DNA of 39,322 bases, taken from positions 1-39,322 of the forward strand of contig NZ_BADA01000349.1 in the NCBI RefSeq assembly GCF_000333395.1. Direction: 5' to 3'. The translations under genes were made by a program, and so were the position numbers. This document shows, one piece after another, positions 18,208 through 26,784 of the stretch. The DNA is from Microbacterium sp. B19 (GTDB lineage: Bacteria > Actinomycetota > Actinomycetes > Actinomycetales > Microbacteriaceae). Below the pieces are notes generated by a model. The model worked only from the letters and a program-made list of their open reading frames with translations. It had not been told where the DNA came from and made no database searches. Within the stretch, counting starts at the first letter, position 1. Every line of letters begins with the position of its first letter.

Positions 18208-18965
18208 TTCGGCGCCATCCGGATCGCGCCGTCGAGGCGGATCGTCTCGCCGTTGAGGTAGCCGTTGTCGACGATCGCGAGCACGAGCCGCGCGTACTCG
18301 TCGGGGGCGCCGAGCCGCGAGGGATACGGCACCTGCTGACCGAGCGAGTCCTGCGCGGCCTGCGGCAGCCCCTTGAGCATGGGCGTCTCCATGATGCCGG
18401 GGGCGATCGTGACGACCCGGATGCCATGGCGGGCGAGCTCGCGCGCGATCGGGAGGGTCATCGCGTGCACGCCACCCTTGCTCGCCGAGTACGCGGGCTG
18501 GCCGATCTGCCCGTCGAAGGCGGCGACGCTCGCGGTGTTGACGATGACGCCGCGGTCGCCACCCTCCGTCGGCTCGGACGCGGCCATGAGTGCCGACGTC
18601 TGCGCGATCACGTTGTACGTGCCGACCAGGTTGATGCGGACGAGCCGCTCGAAGTCGGCCAACGGCGTGGGCTTCAGGTCGCGGTCGAGCACCTTGGCGG
18701 GCGGCGCGATGCCGGCGCAGTTCACCGCGACCCGCAGCGGACCCGCCTCCGCGGCGAGCGCCGCGGCCGCGGCGACCTGCTCGGCGTCCGTGACGTCCGC
18801 CGCCGCGAACGTGCCGCCGAGTTCGTCGGCGACGGCCGATCCCGGCGAGGACGGCAGATCGACGATCGTGACGTGGGCGCCGGCGGCGGCGAGGCGACGC
18901 GCGGTGGCGAGACCGAGCCCCGAGGCCCCTCCGGTGACGAGGGCGGATGCTCCCGCGATGTCCAT
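18204..18965 (-). CDS. 3-hydroxyacyl-CoA dehydrogenase type 2-like SDR
   Basis: A 253-residue SDR closely resembling HSD17B10/type-2 3-hydroxyacyl-CoA dehydrogenase. The cofactor site is TGGASGLG, Asp at the end of beta-2 (IVDLP) indicates NAD preference, NCAG is present, Ser lies in NTASVAAFDGQIGQ, and YSASK holds the catalytic Tyr/Lys. It would oxidise 3-hydroxyacyl-CoA (fatty acid or isoleucine breakdown). AAGGAG lies 6 nt before the ATG at 18965. A longer frame to 18998 lacks support. It is the first gene of the operon; TAGAGT on the minus strand at 18997-19002 may be its -10. Confidence 0.92.
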   Translation of the reverse strand: MDIAGASALVTGGASGLGLATARRLAAAGAHVTIVDLPSSPGSAVADELGGTFAAADVTDAEQVAAAAALAAEAGPLRVAVNCAGIAPPAKVLDRDLKPTPLADFERLVRINLVGTYNVIAQTSALMAASEPTEGGDRGVIVNTASVAAFDGQIGQPAYSASKGGVHAMTLPIARELARHGIRVVTIAPGIMETPMLKGLPQAAQDSLGQQVPYPSRLGAPDEYARLVLAIVDNGYLNGETIRLDGAIRMAPK

Positions 18966-19010
18966 GCGTTCTCCTTCGAAGCAGAAACTCAGTGTCACTC
19001 TACCCGGGAC

Positions 19011-20021
19011 TCAGGTTCGCGGCAGACGGCTCCGCGACCAGCGGATCCTGCGCCGCAGGGGCGTCCGGATCGCCCCCGTGGACGCCCCGTCCGCGAGCAG
19101 CGTGATCTCGTCGGCGCTCCAGCCGAACTGCGAGCGGAGGCACTGCGCGATGGCCGTCACGGGCTGCGCGACTCCCACCTCGATCCCGCGCGGCACATCC
19201 GCGGCGTCCGGGTCGAGCGTGCGTCCCGCCTCGCGGAGGTCGCTCACCAGCCCGCGCATCCGATCCGTGCCGTAAGCGGCCGACGCGAGGTCCCAGTCCC
19301 CCAGGACGACGACCGCTCCCGCGGGGCGATCCTCGGGACGCGCGGGTGCGGTGCGACGACCCGCGAAGAGACGGACGACGGCGATCCCGATCAACAGCAC
19401 CGCGAGGCATCCCGCGGCGGTCACCGGGGTGAATGAGAACACCGCGGTATAGACCGCCGAGTCCAGCCCCAGGAGGAGGCCGACGAGGAGGCGGACGACG
19501 CAGAACACCGCGTACCCGCCGCACGTCACCATCAGCAGGCGCATCGGTGCCCACGGCTCGACGTCCGAACGCGCGGCCGCCACGCCGCAGGCCGCGGACA
19601 CCACGGCGAGCACGGCGACCTTGACGACGCCCGACGCCGGGATCGGCGCGACCGCTGACACGAGCGCGACCCCCAGGCCGACGGCGACGACGGCCACCGA
19701 CCAGCGCCGCGCGCGATCACCCGACAGCACGCGGAGCGCGATGAAGAAGACCGCCGGAGCGAGCACCATCGCAGTGTCGCCGACCACGCGCGGAACGATC
19801 CCGCCACCGGCGATGAAGATCAGGTACATCACGCTCGACCCGACCGCCGCGAGGCCCGCGACCGCGGTGAGGCGCAGGAACAGCGTCGGAGCTCCCGGCT
19901 TGCCGAGCCGCGGAAGCGCGACGAACAGCACCGCGGCCGAAACAGCGACGCTCACGGCCACCAGACCGAACGAGAATCCCATCGCGCCCCCGGACTCACC
20001 CAGCCCCGACGAGAAAAGCAC
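19011..20021 (-). CDS. Polytopic membrane protein, unrecognised
   Basis: A 336-residue protein with seven or eight hydrophobic helices in the first ~220 residues (for example FGLVAVSVAVSAAVLFVAL, LAAVGSSVMYLIFIAGGG, FFIALRVLSGD, AAGCLAVLLIGIAVVRLF). A soluble C-terminal tail of about 115 residues contains PRGIEVGVAQPVTAIAQCLR and GWSADEITLLADG. The membrane part resembles sensor regions found upstream of signalling domains, but I do not recognise the tail and see no GGDEF, kinase or HTH signature. GTG at 20021 gives the full frame; ATG at 19982, with a GGGGG upstream, is an alternative. It is separated by 45 bp from the beta-oxidation operon downstream. Confidence 0.75.
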   Translation of the reverse strand: MLFSSGLGESGGAMGFSFGLVAVSVAVSAAVLFVALPRLGKPGAPTLFLRLTAVAGLAAVGSSVMYLIFIAGGGIVPRVVGDTAMVLAPAVFFIALRVLSGDRARRWSVAVVAVGLGVALVSAVAPIPASGVVKVAVLAVVSAACGVAAARSDVEPWAPMRLLMVTCGGYAVFCVVRLLVGLLLGLDSAVYTAVFSFTPVTAAGCLAVLLIGIAVVRLFAGRRTAPARPEDRPAGAVVVLGDWDLASAAYGTDRMRGLVSDLREAGRTLDPDAADVPRGIEVGVAQPVTAIAQCLRSQFGWSADEITLLADGASTGAIRTPLRRRIRWSRSRLPRT

Positions 20022-20084
20022 GTTCCGATTAGGCAGGACCAGCGTCGGATCCGCAAGTGCCTATCGTCCCGCGGCGACGCTCTC

Positions 20085-20090
20085 TAGGCT
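20085..20090 (+). promoter_or_regulatory. -10 box for leaderless GNAT gene
   Basis: TAGGCT is separated by 6 nt (CGTCGG) from the GTG at 20097. No SD is present. Confidence 0.5.
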
Positions 20091-20096
20091 CGTCGG

Positions 20097-20591
20097 GTGG
20101 GTGATCCCGGCTTCCGCATCGAGACCGTCGACGTCGATGATCCGCGCGCGATCGAGCTGCGCGGCATCCTGGATCTCGATCTCGACGAGCGCTACGGCGG
20201 TTCCAACGCCGACGATCCGCCGGGCAGGGCGGAGGAGCGCGCGGCGGCCCTGGCGGTCCACGCCGACGAGGTCGTGGCGACTTTTCTGGCGATGGATGCC
20301 GATGGCTCGGCGCTCGGCCACGTGCTGCTGCGCCGCCTCGGCGAGGAATGGGAGCTGAAGCGCCTGATCGTGACGGACGCCGCGCGCCGACGCGGCGTGG
20401 GCCGCGCGCTCACCGAGGCGGTCGTCGCGCGGGCGCGCGAGGGCGGTGCCCGCCGCGTGATCCTGCAGAGCGGCCCGATGCAGCCCGAGTCGCTCGCGCT
20501 GTACGCGGCGACCGGATTCACCCCGATCCCGGTCTACGAGCCGTACGTCGCGACGATGCCGGAGTCGCTCTGCTTCGAGCGCGTCCTCTGA
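20097..20591 (+). CDS. GNAT family N-acetyltransferase
   Basis: A 164-residue acetyl-CoA-dependent acyltransferase. Motif A is visible as LKRLIVTDAARRRGVGRAL, with the RRRGVG pyrophosphate loop followed by the helix ALTEAVVARAREGGARRVIL. ESLALYAATGFTPIPVYEPY is the C-terminal motif B region. The substrate is not predictable. GTG 20097 is chosen because TAGGCT lies 6 nt upstream. It is monocistronic and converges with the ECF transporter operon 25 bp downstream. Confidence 0.9.
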   Translation: MGDPGFRIETVDVDDPRAIELRGILDLDLDERYGGSNADDPPGRAEERAAALAVHADEVVATFLAMDADGSALGHVLLRRLGEEWELKRLIVTDAARRRGVGRALTEAVVARAREGGARRVILQSGPMQPESLALYAATGFTPIPVYEPYVATMPESLCFERVL

Positions 20592-20616
20592 CCCGCGCCG
20601 CCTCACCCCGAACGCC

Positions 20617-21405
20617 TCACCCGCCGACGAAGCGGAACGCGCCGGTCCACACGGCGACGATGAGCGCCGCGGCGATCAGCACGATCGCTCCGGCGAGCGC
20701 GACGCCGTCGCGCGGGTGCAGGCGCGACGGGCGCGACCACGTCCGCTCGACGGGCGCTCCGAAGCCACGGGCCTCCATCGCGGTCGCGAGGGTCGTGCCG
20801 CGCCGGACGGCGAAGACGAGCAGCACGAACGCCATTCCGAGGAATCGCCGCAGCGCGCCGTGGTCGCCGAGGCCGCGCGCGCGGCGCGCGAGGGTCATCG
20901 TGCGCCAGTCATCGACGAAGAGCCCGACCGTGCGCGCACCGGCGAGGATGCCGAGGACGAACCGACTCGGCAGCTTCGCGACCTGGGCCAGGCCGTCGGC
21001 GAGCTCGGTCGGATCCGTGCGACCGAACAGCAGGATCGTGGGGAGGCCCAGCGCGACGACGCGCAGCATGACCGCCAGGGACAGGGCGATCGAGTCGTCG
21101 CTCACGGTGGCGAACAGGAACTGTCCGTAGACGGTTCCGCCCGGCTTCGCATAGAGCAGCATGCTCACGCCGGCGACGGGCGCGAACACGACCACCGGCA
21201 CGAGCCGCCGCAGGACGGTCTTCCACGCCAGTCCCGTGAGCGACACGCACGCGAGTTCGAGCACGATCGCGACCGACGCGCTCACCGGGTCGAGTGTCGC
21301 GAACAGCGGCACCGACAGCACGAGCGCGATGACGATGCGCGTGACGGGATTCACGCCGTCGAGCCAGGGCCGGGTGCGCTCGGGCACCGTGAGCGCCGCG
21401 GTCAT
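20617..21405 (-). CDS. ykoC: ECF transporter transmembrane subunit EcfT
   Basis: A 262-residue membrane protein forming the energy-coupling channel between the S component and the ATPases. The two coupling motifs are present: LARRARGLG (about residue 175) and MEARGFG (about residue 213). Five or six hydrophobic segments are evident, with the last one (VALAGAIVLIAAALIVAVW) near the C-terminus. The start overlaps the stop of the ATPase gene by 4 bp (21402-21405). With YkoE and the fused ATPase it forms a complete group-I ECF transporter of the YkoEDC type. Confidence 0.92.
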   Translation of the reverse strand: MTAALTVPERTRPWLDGVNPVTRIVIALVLSVPLFATLDPVSASVAIVLELACVSLTGLAWKTVLRRLVPVVVFAPVAGVSMLLYAKPGGTVYGQFLFATVSDDSIALSLAVMLRVVALGLPTILLFGRTDPTELADGLAQVAKLPSRFVLGILAGARTVGLFVDDWRTMTLARRARGLGDHGALRRFLGMAFVLLVFAVRRGTTLATAMEARGFGAPVERTWSRPSRLHPRDGVALAGAIVLIAAALIVAVWTGAFRFVGG

Positions 21406-22853
21406 GCGGCGCTCCCGAGGACGATGCGGTGCTGCCCGAGGTGCCGGATCACGTCGGCGTCGTGCGTGACGGCCACGACGGTGCGTCCGCGCGCGATCTC
21501 GCGCTGCAACAGCGCGACGAGCTCGCTCCAGCCGCGCCGGTCCTGACCGAACGTCGGCTCGTCGAGCACGATCACGGCGGGAGACGACGCGAGCACGGTC
21601 GCAACCGACAGCCGTCGCTTCTGTCCGCCCGAGAGAGTGAACGGGTGGGCTTCGGCGAGGGATGCCAGGTCGAGCCGCTCGAGCAGCTCGTCGACGATCG
21701 CGTCGACCTCGGCCGCCGGCATCCGCAGCGCCCGCGGGCCGACGGCGAGTTCTTCGCGCAGCGTCGAGGCGAGGAACTGGTGCTCGGGCTCCTGGAACAC
21801 CGTGCCGATGCGCGTGAGGAGTTCGGTCGACCGCCAGCGCGACGGACGTCGCACCCCCCGCGCGGCGAGCGACGGCGCGGCGAAGACCTCGCCCGCGAGC
21901 TCGGGCAGGAGCCCTGCGAGGGTCAGCGCGAGCGTCGACTTGCCCGCACCGTTGGGTCCCGTGACGACCGTGCCCGCGCCCTCCGGAACGACGACGTCGA
22001 GCCCCGCGCGCACGGGCGTCCGGCGCTCACGACCGATCGTGAGAGCGGATGCCGAGAGCGTGGCATCCATCGACGGGGTGGCCGGAGCGAGCACGGGCAG
22101 GTCGACCGGACGCCCCGGCACCCACACGCCCGCCGCGGCGAGCGCGTCGCCGTGCTCCGCGAACACCCACGCGGGCGGGCCGTCGGCGAGCAGCCCGCCG
22201 CCCGGCGCGAGGACGATCACGCGCGTGACGAGGTCGGCCCACACCGCGGTGCGATGCTCGATGAGCACGAGGGTCGTCTCGTCGCGGGAGACCACGCGTT
22301 CCACCGCGGCGCGCACTTCGCGCACTCCGTCGGGGTCGAGGTTGGCGGTGGGTTCGTCGAGCAGCAGCAGCCCCGGGCGCATCGCAAGCACGCCGGCGAG
22401 CGCGAGCCGCTGCTTCTGCCCTCCCGACAGCGCCTTCGTCGGGCGGTCGAGCGGCACGTCGAGTCCCACGGATGCCAGCGCCTCGGCGACGCGCGAGGGA
22501 ATGGCATCCGCGGGCAGACCGAGGTTCTCGCAGCCGAAGGCGACGTCGTCGCCGACCTTCGACAGCACGACGCCGGCCTCGGGGTCCTGCAGGACGAGGC
22601 CGATGCGTCCGCGCTGCGCCTCGGGGGGTTGCCCGTCGACAAGGATGCGGCCCGTGGCCTCGCCCTCGTCGCTGCCGCCGAGGAGGCCGGCGAGACCGGC
22701 GAGCAGCGTCGACTTCCCGGCCCCGGAGGCGCCGAGCAGCAGCACCCGCTCCCCCGGTTCGATCGTCAGGTCGACGCCGCGGGTGGCCGGCAGCCGACGT
22801 CCGGCGTACCGCCACCCCCAGCCGTCGACGTCGACGCGCGCCGGATGCGGCAT
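21402..22853 (-). CDS. ykoD: ECF transporter ATPase, two fused ABC domains
   Basis: A 483-residue protein with two complete nucleotide-binding domains. The N-domain has Walker A GASGAGKST, signature LSGGQKQRL and Walker B LLLLDEP. The C-domain has GPNGAGKST, LSGGQKRRLS and VIVLDEP. It replaces the EcfA1/EcfA2 heterodimer in one chain, as in YkoD. The open frame extends upstream to 23174, but ATG 22853 is the true start: it overlaps the TGA of ykoE (TGATG) and begins just before the ABC domain. It energises uptake of a thiamin precursor, judged from the TPP riboswitch that controls the operon. Confidence 0.93.
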   Translation of the reverse strand: MPHPARVDVDGWGWRYAGRRLPATRGVDLTIEPGERVLLLGASGAGKSTLLAGLAGLLGGSDEGEATGRILVDGQPPEAQRGRIGLVLQDPEAGVVLSKVGDDVAFGCENLGLPADAIPSRVAEALASVGLDVPLDRPTKALSGGQKQRLALAGVLAMRPGLLLLDEPTANLDPDGVREVRAAVERVVSRDETTLVLIEHRTAVWADLVTRVIVLAPGGGLLADGPPAWVFAEHGDALAAAGVWVPGRPVDLPVLAPATPSMDATLSASALTIGRERRTPVRAGLDVVVPEGAGTVVTGPNGAGKSTLALTLAGLLPELAGEVFAAPSLAARGVRRPSRWRSTELLTRIGTVFQEPEHQFLASTLREELAVGPRALRMPAAEVDAIVDELLERLDLASLAEAHPFTLSGGQKRRLSVATVLASSPAVIVLDEPTFGQDRRGWSELVALLQREIARGRTVVAVTHDADVIRHLGQHRIVLGSAA

Positions 22854-23482
22854 CAGACCTCTCTGCGGCGTTCGCGTCCCGCGGCGAAACGGCTGAGGGC
22901 GCCGCTCGCGGCCAGCGCACGGACGAGCAGCCAGCCCACGACACCGCCGAGCACCGCGCCCGAGACGATGAGCGTGGTCAGGTACAGCAGGTTGAACTCG
23001 GCGGTCTTCGCGATGTTGCCGGTGAAGAACTCCAGCACCCACGCGCCGACACCGGCGCCCGCACCGGCGAGCATCGCGACCGGCAGCGAGAAGCGGAGGT
23101 ACAGGAACGCGAGGAAGATCAGCTCGGCGCCGAGGCCCTGCGCGAGGCCCGAGTAGATCGTGCTGATGCCCCACACGTTGCCGATGAGGGCCGACACGAT
23201 CGCGGCGATGACCTCGACGAGCAGCGCCGCCCCGGGCTTGCGGATGATGAGGCCGCCGACGACACCGCCGAGCAGCCAGATGCCGACCGCGATGCCGCCA
23301 AGGCCCGGCGTCAGGCCGTCCATCGCGGTGAACCAGAGGCCGCCGACGGTGTTCCAGCCCCAGAAGACGAGACCGATCGCGACGCCCAGGACGGCGGTCA
23401 CGACGATGTCGACGACCCGCCAGCGGAAGCGGTCGGACGTGGCGACGGCGGGGGCCGTCCGGGCAGACGTGGACGTGTGCAT
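22853..23482 (-). CDS. ykoE: ECF transporter S component YkoE (HMP/thiamin)
   Basis: A 209-residue integral membrane substrate-binding subunit with about five or six helices (VVDIVVTAVLGVAIGLVFWGW, GIAVGIWLLGGVVGGLII, ALLVEVIAAIVSALIG, AELIFLAFLYLRFSLPVAML). The pattern WNTVGG and IRKPGAALLVE is characteristic of the YkoE family, which binds thiamin or its hydroxymethylpyrimidine moiety. GGGAGGAGAGAA precedes the ATG at 23482. Its SD lies at the 3' edge of a TPP aptamer, so TPP binding would hide the ribosome site. It is the first gene of ykoE-ykoD-ykoC. Confidence 0.92.
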   Translation of the reverse strand: MHTSTSARTAPAVATSDRFRWRVVDIVVTAVLGVAIGLVFWGWNTVGGLWFTAMDGLTPGLGGIAVGIWLLGGVVGGLIIRKPGAALLVEVIAAIVSALIGNVWGISTIYSGLAQGLGAELIFLAFLYLRFSLPVAMLAGAGAGVGAWVLEFFTGNIAKTAEFNLLYLTTLIVSGAVLGGVVGWLLVRALAASGALSRFAAGRERRREV

Positions 23483-23487
23483 TTCTC

Positions 23488-23574
23488 TCCTCCCTGCGCC
23501 GGCATGATCCGGATCAGGTTCGACGGTCGAAGCGTGGGTCGCTTCCTCTCAGCCCGGCTCACCGGACTCCCGTG
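23488..23574 (-). promoter_or_regulatory. TPP riboswitch upstream of ykoE
   Basis: On the minus strand the conserved THI-element boxes are present in order: GGCTGAGAGG, then GAACCTGATCCGGATCATGC, then CCGGCGCAGGGAGG. The last box merges with the Shine-Dalgarno of ykoE (GGGAGGAG), which points to translational control. Confidence 0.95.
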
Positions 23575-23587
23575 GTTGTGAAACCCG

Positions 23588-23593
23588 AGTATA
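23588..23593 (-). promoter_or_regulatory. -10 box of the ykoEDC operon
   Basis: TATACT on the minus strand, about 14 nt before the TPP aptamer, is a strong -10 match. A divergent promoter (TAGCGT, 23609-23614) lies immediately beyond. Confidence 0.6.
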
Positions 23594-23608
23594 GGGCCGT
23601 GCCCGGGG

Positions 23609-23614
23609 TAGCGT
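23609..23614 (+). promoter_or_regulatory. -10 box for leaderless carboxypeptidase-like gene
   Basis: TAGCGT is separated by 6 nt (GGGCGA) from the GTG at 23621. Confidence 0.5.
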
Positions 23615-23620
23615 GGGCGA

Positions 23621-25261
23621 GTGCACGACCAGACCCCGGCCACACGGCGCGAGCTGCGTGACCGGGACGATCCGTCGCGCGAAACGGATGCCGAAGACCC
23701 GGCGCCCGCGCCCTCCTCGACCCCCGCGCCCTCCGACGCCTCCGCGCCGTCTACCGCCGTGGGCGTGACGGGCGGAGGAGATGCGGCCGCGGGAGGACCG
23801 ATACCCGCCGTGGCATCCTCCGCTCCTCCCACGTCCTCCCCTCCTCCCGAGACCGCGCCGGCCACCGCCCCCGCAAACGCCCCGGCCAACGCCACCGCCC
23901 CCGCCCTGCCCCCCGAACGCATCCTCATCGGCGCGCCGATCGCGCTGACGTGGGTCGACCCCGCTGCGGCGGCGGCCCCGCGCCCCGCCCCCGAGCTCGT
24001 GCTCACCGCGAGCGGCCCGCGCCCGCCCGACCTCCTCGCCGGGCGCCGCCGCCGCGCGCTGCGTCCGGGCACGGTCGTGCCGCCGGTGGTCCTGCTGCTG
24101 CTCGTCGCGGTGTACGTCGCGGTCACGCTGCTGTGGCCGTTGAACGCCGTGGCGCCCCGCGTGACTCCGCTCGTCGTGCAGACCGCCGCGGCGCCCGCCG
24201 CCGTCCCCGCGTGGCCGGCCCAGGGGGAGGCCGCGATCGCGGTGCAGGGCATGGGCGGCGTGCTCTCCTCGGCCGAGGCGCCCGAGTCGATCGCCAGCAT
24301 CACCAAGGTCGTCACGGCGCTGCTCGTGCTCGACCGGCTTCCGCTCGCGCCCGGCGAGCAGGGGAAGTCGTACGCGTTCACGCAGGCCGACAGCGACGAC
24401 TACTGGCAGTACCGCTTCCGCGGGGAGTCCTCGCTCGACGTCCCGGTGGACGGCAGCCTCACGGAACTGCAGATGCTCCAGGGCATGCTGATCGCCTCCG
24501 CGAACAACTACGCCCAGCGGCTGGCATCCGATCTCTGGCCGTCCAACTCCGACTTCGTCGCCGCCGCGACCGTGTACCTGGCCGACCGCGGCATCACGGG
24601 CATCACGATCGTGAACCCCACCGGGATCGAGGCGGGCAACACCGCGACCCCGGCCGCCCTCATCGCCCTCGCCGAGAAGGCGCTCCAGAACCCCGTGATC
24701 GCCGAGATCGTCCGCACGCCCGAGCTCACGCTGCCGGGCGCCGGCACGTTCAAGAACGGCAACCCGCTGCTCGCCGACCCGGGCGTCGTGGGCATCAAGA
24801 CCGGGACCCTGGATGCCTGGAACCTGCTGTCGGCGAAAGACCTGACGGTGGGGTCGGTGACGGTACGCACGTACGCCTCCGTCCTCGGACAGCCCGGGCC
24901 CGACTCCCGCGACCAGGCGGCGCGCGACCTGTTCGCGCGGCTGACGGAGGAGATCCAGCTCCGCACGTCCGTGCCGGCAGGAACGGTCGTCGGCAAGGCC
25001 ACGACGCTGTGGGGCGAGGACGTCGCGCTCGTCACCGCGTCCGACGCGCAGAACGTGCTGTGGAACGGCGCGAGCGCCACCGCCGACACCTCGTTCACGC
25101 TCGGCGACGCACGAGACGCCGGCGAGACCGCCGGCGAGCTGATCGCGACGGGGCCGCTCGACGCCGCCACCGTCGACGTGCGGCTGCAGGACGACATCGA
25201 CCCGCCCAGCCCGTGGTGGCGGCTGACGCACCCGCTCGACCTGCTGGGGCTCGACGACTGA
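23621..25261 (+). CDS. D-Ala-D-Ala carboxypeptidase-like penicillin-binding protein
   Basis: A 546-residue serine DD-peptidase of the S11/peptidase type, anchored by one helix. Residues 1-145 are a cytoplasmic, disordered Pro/Ala/Ser-rich region, ending in GRRRRALRPG. The membrane anchor is VVLLLLVAVYVAVTLLW (about 157-173). The external catalytic domain has S226-x-x-K229 (ASITK), S293-A-N295 and K393-T-G395. It trims the peptide stems of peptidoglycan. The N-terminal region includes a GGAGGA/TCCTCC palindrome translated in frame (23764-23850). It starts at a GTG with a TAGCGT box 6 nt upstream and sits between two TPP-controlled units with no evident link to thiamin. Confidence 0.9.
   Translation: MHDQTPATRRELRDRDDPSRETDAEDPAPAPSSTPAPSDASAPSTAVGVTGGGDAAAGGPIPAVASSAPPTSSPPPETAPATAPANAPANATAPALPPERILIGAPIALTWVDPAAAAAPRPAPELVLTASGPRPPDLLAGRRRRALRPGTVVPPVVLLLLVAVYVAVTLLWPLNAVAPRVTPLVVQTAAAPAAVPAWPAQGEAAIAVQGMGGVLSSAEAPESIASITKVVTALLVLDRLPLAPGEQGKSYAFTQADSDDYWQYRFRGESSLDVPVDGSLTELQMLQGMLIASANNYAQRLASDLWPSNSDFVAAATVYLADRGITGITIVNPTGIEAGNTATPAALIALAEKALQNPVIAEIVRTPELTLPGAGTFKNGNPLLADPGVVGIKTGTLDAWNLLSAKDLTVGSVTVRTYASVLGQPGPDSRDQAARDLFARLTEEIQLRTSVPAGTVVGKATTLWGEDVALVTASDAQNVLWNGASATADTSFTLGDARDAGETAGELIATGPLDAATVDVRLQDDIDPPSPWWRLTHPLDLLGLDD
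23764..23850. repeat. Palindromic repeat family H inside the carboxypeptidase gene
   Basis: GGAGGAGAT...CGGGAGGAC on the left and GGCATCCTCCGCTCC...CCCCTCC on the right form an imperfect palindrome. The same blocks, in the same order, occur in the linker of fbiC at 38721-39060. Here the element is in frame within the disordered N-terminal region. Confidence 0.6.
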
Positions 25262-25271
25262 GCGCCTGTGC

Positions 25272-25277
25272 TACCTT
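25272..25277 (+). promoter_or_regulatory. Candidate -10 box of the thiMED operon
   Basis: TACCTT fits TANNNT and lies about 10 nt before the TPP aptamer, just after the stop of the previous gene. Confidence 0.4.
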
Positions 25278-25284
25278 CGCGGCA

Positions 25285-25354
25285 GTGACACGGGGTGCCC
25301 CATGGGGCTGAGAACACACCCGTCGAACCTGATCTAGTTCGTACTAGCGAAGGG
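25285..25354 (+). promoter_or_regulatory. TPP riboswitch upstream of thiM
   Basis: The THI element is recognised by ACGGGGTGCCCC, GGGGCTGAGA, ACACACCC, GAACCTGATCTAGTT and the 3' box GCGAAGGGA. The AAGGG of the 3' box is also the best Shine-Dalgarno for thiM, implying control of translation initiation. Confidence 0.96.
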
Positions 25355-25363
25355 ATGTCGCGA

Positions 25364-26146
25364 ATGGTCGTTCGCACGTCGTCGTCTCCGTCCACCGTCC
25401 TCGCCGACCTGCGGGACACCCCGCCGCTGGTGCAGTGCATCACCAACGCGGTGGTGACGAACTTCACCGCCAACGCGCTGCTGGCGCTCGGCGCTTCGCC
25501 CGCGATGTGCGACATCCCCGGCGAGGCCGGACTCTTCGCGGGGATCGCCGGGGGCGTGCTGGTGAACCTCGGCACCCCGACCGCCGAGCAGCGCGACGCC
25601 GCACGCGAAGCGGTCGCCGCGAGCACGCCGTGGGTGCTCGACCCCGTCGCCGTGGGTGCGCTGCCCATCCGCACCGCGCTCGCCCACGAGCTGCTCGAGG
25701 CCCGGCCCGCGATCGTCCGCGGCAACGCGTCCGAGATCCTCGCCCTCGCCGGTGCGGGGGCCGGCGGTCGTGGCGTCGACTCGACCGACAGCCCCGAGGC
25801 CGCGCTCGACGTCGCCCGCGCGCTCGCGATCCGCACGGGCGGGACGGTCGCCGTGTCGGGCCCGGTCGACCTGATCGTGGATGCCGACCGCGTCGCGCGC
25901 GTGTCCGGCGGCAGTGTCCTGCTCACCCGCGTCACGGGCGGCGGCTGCGCCCTCGGCGCCGCGATGGCGGCGCTGCTCGCGGTGACCGACGGATTCGCGG
26001 CCGCGACGACGGCGAGCGCGATTTGGGCCGTGGCATCCGAGCGGGCCGAGGCCACGTCGAGCGGACCGGGGTCGTTCGCGGTCACGTTCCTCGACGCCCT
26101 CGCCGCGATCGTCCCCGCCGACCTCGACGGCCGGGTCGCCGAGTGA
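25364..26146 (+). CDS. thiM: Hydroxyethylthiazole kinase ThiM
   Basis: A 260-residue ribokinase-like kinase phosphorylating 4-methyl-5-(2-hydroxyethyl)thiazole for thiamin salvage. Family blocks are [27 protein letters not shown] near the N-terminus, [19 protein letters not shown], and the active-site TGGGCALGA with its Cys. Two in-frame ATGs exist: 25355 abuts the SD, whereas 25364 has AAGGG at 9-nt spacing, so 25364 is preferred. It is the first gene of the TPP-controlled operon and overlaps thiE by 4 bp. Confidence 0.95.
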   Translation: MVVRTSSSPSTVLADLRDTPPLVQCITNAVVTNFTANALLALGASPAMCDIPGEAGLFAGIAGGVLVNLGTPTAEQRDAAREAVAASTPWVLDPVAVGALPIRTALAHELLEARPAIVRGNASEILALAGAGAGGRGVDSTDSPEAALDVARALAIRTGGTVAVSGPVDLIVDADRVARVSGGSVLLTRVTGGGCALGAAMAALLAVTDGFAAATTASAIWAVASERAEATSSGPGSFAVTFLDALAAIVPADLDGRVAE

Positions 26147-26784
26147 GTCGGCACGACCTGTCCCTGCACCTCGTCACCGATCACCGGATGCCGTTCGCCG
26201 ACGTCGTCGAGATCGTGGATGCCGCTGCCTCTTCGGGCGCGAGCATCGTGCAGTTCCGCGACAAGGACGCGTGCGGCCGCGAGCTGTTCGACCGCGTCAC
26301 GGCCCTGGCCGACGTCATCGCGGGGCGCGCGACGTTCGTCGTCGACGACCGCGTGGACCTCGTGCTCGCCGCGCGCGCGGCCGGCGCGCGCGTGGACGGC
26401 GTCCACCTGGGCCAGGACGACCTCCCCGTCATCGCCGCGCGCTGGGTGCTCGGCCCCGACGCGCTCATCGGCCTGACCGCGAACACCCCGGCCCACTTCG
26501 TCGCCGCCGCCCACCTCCCGGCCGGGACCGCGGACTACCTCGGCGTCGGGGTGATCCGCGCGACCGCGACCAAGCCCGACCACCCGCGACCCCTCGGGGT
26601 GGACGGGTTCGCCGAGCTGGTGGCATCCGCTCCCCTGCCGTGCGTCGCGATCGGGGGCATCGAGGTGGGCGACGTCGCTCCCCTGCGTCGGGCCGGGGCC
26701 GCGGGTGTCGCCGTGGTGTCGGCCGTGAGCGGTGCGGACAATCCGGCGTCGGCGACCCGCGCGCTGCGGGAGGCGTGGGCATGA
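26143..26784 (+). CDS. thiE: Thiamin phosphate synthase ThiE
   Basis: A 213-residue TIM-barrel enzyme joining HMP-PP and thiazole phosphate to thiamin phosphate. Conserved elements are [49 protein letters not shown] and the phosphate-binding AIGGI. It starts at a GTG that overlaps the thiM stop (GTGA) and ends with an ATGA overlap with thiD, so the operon is tightly translationally coupled. The usual PIFPT-TKP loop appears here as [11 protein letters not shown], a modest variation. Confidence 0.94.
   Translation: MSRHDLSLHLVTDHRMPFADVVEIVDAAASSGASIVQFRDKDACGRELFDRVTALADVIAGRATFVVDDRVDLVLAARAAGARVDGVHLGQDDLPVIAARWVLGPDALIGLTANTPAHFVAAAHLPAGTADYLGVGVIRATATKPDHPRPLGVDGFAELVASAPLPCVAIGGIEVGDVAPLRRAGAAGVAVVSAVSGADNPASATRALREAWA

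Noticed and set aside
19011-20021. Diguanylate cyclase assignment for the membrane protein
   Set aside because: The membrane region resembles such sensors, but the C-terminal tail lacks a GGDEF-like motif and is too short for the domain.
22853-23174. Upstream extension of the fused ECF ATPase in its own frame
   Set aside because: The extension overlaps ykoE, is an Arg/Pro-rich shadow sequence, and lacks a start signal; the TGATG junction at 22853 gives a natural start.
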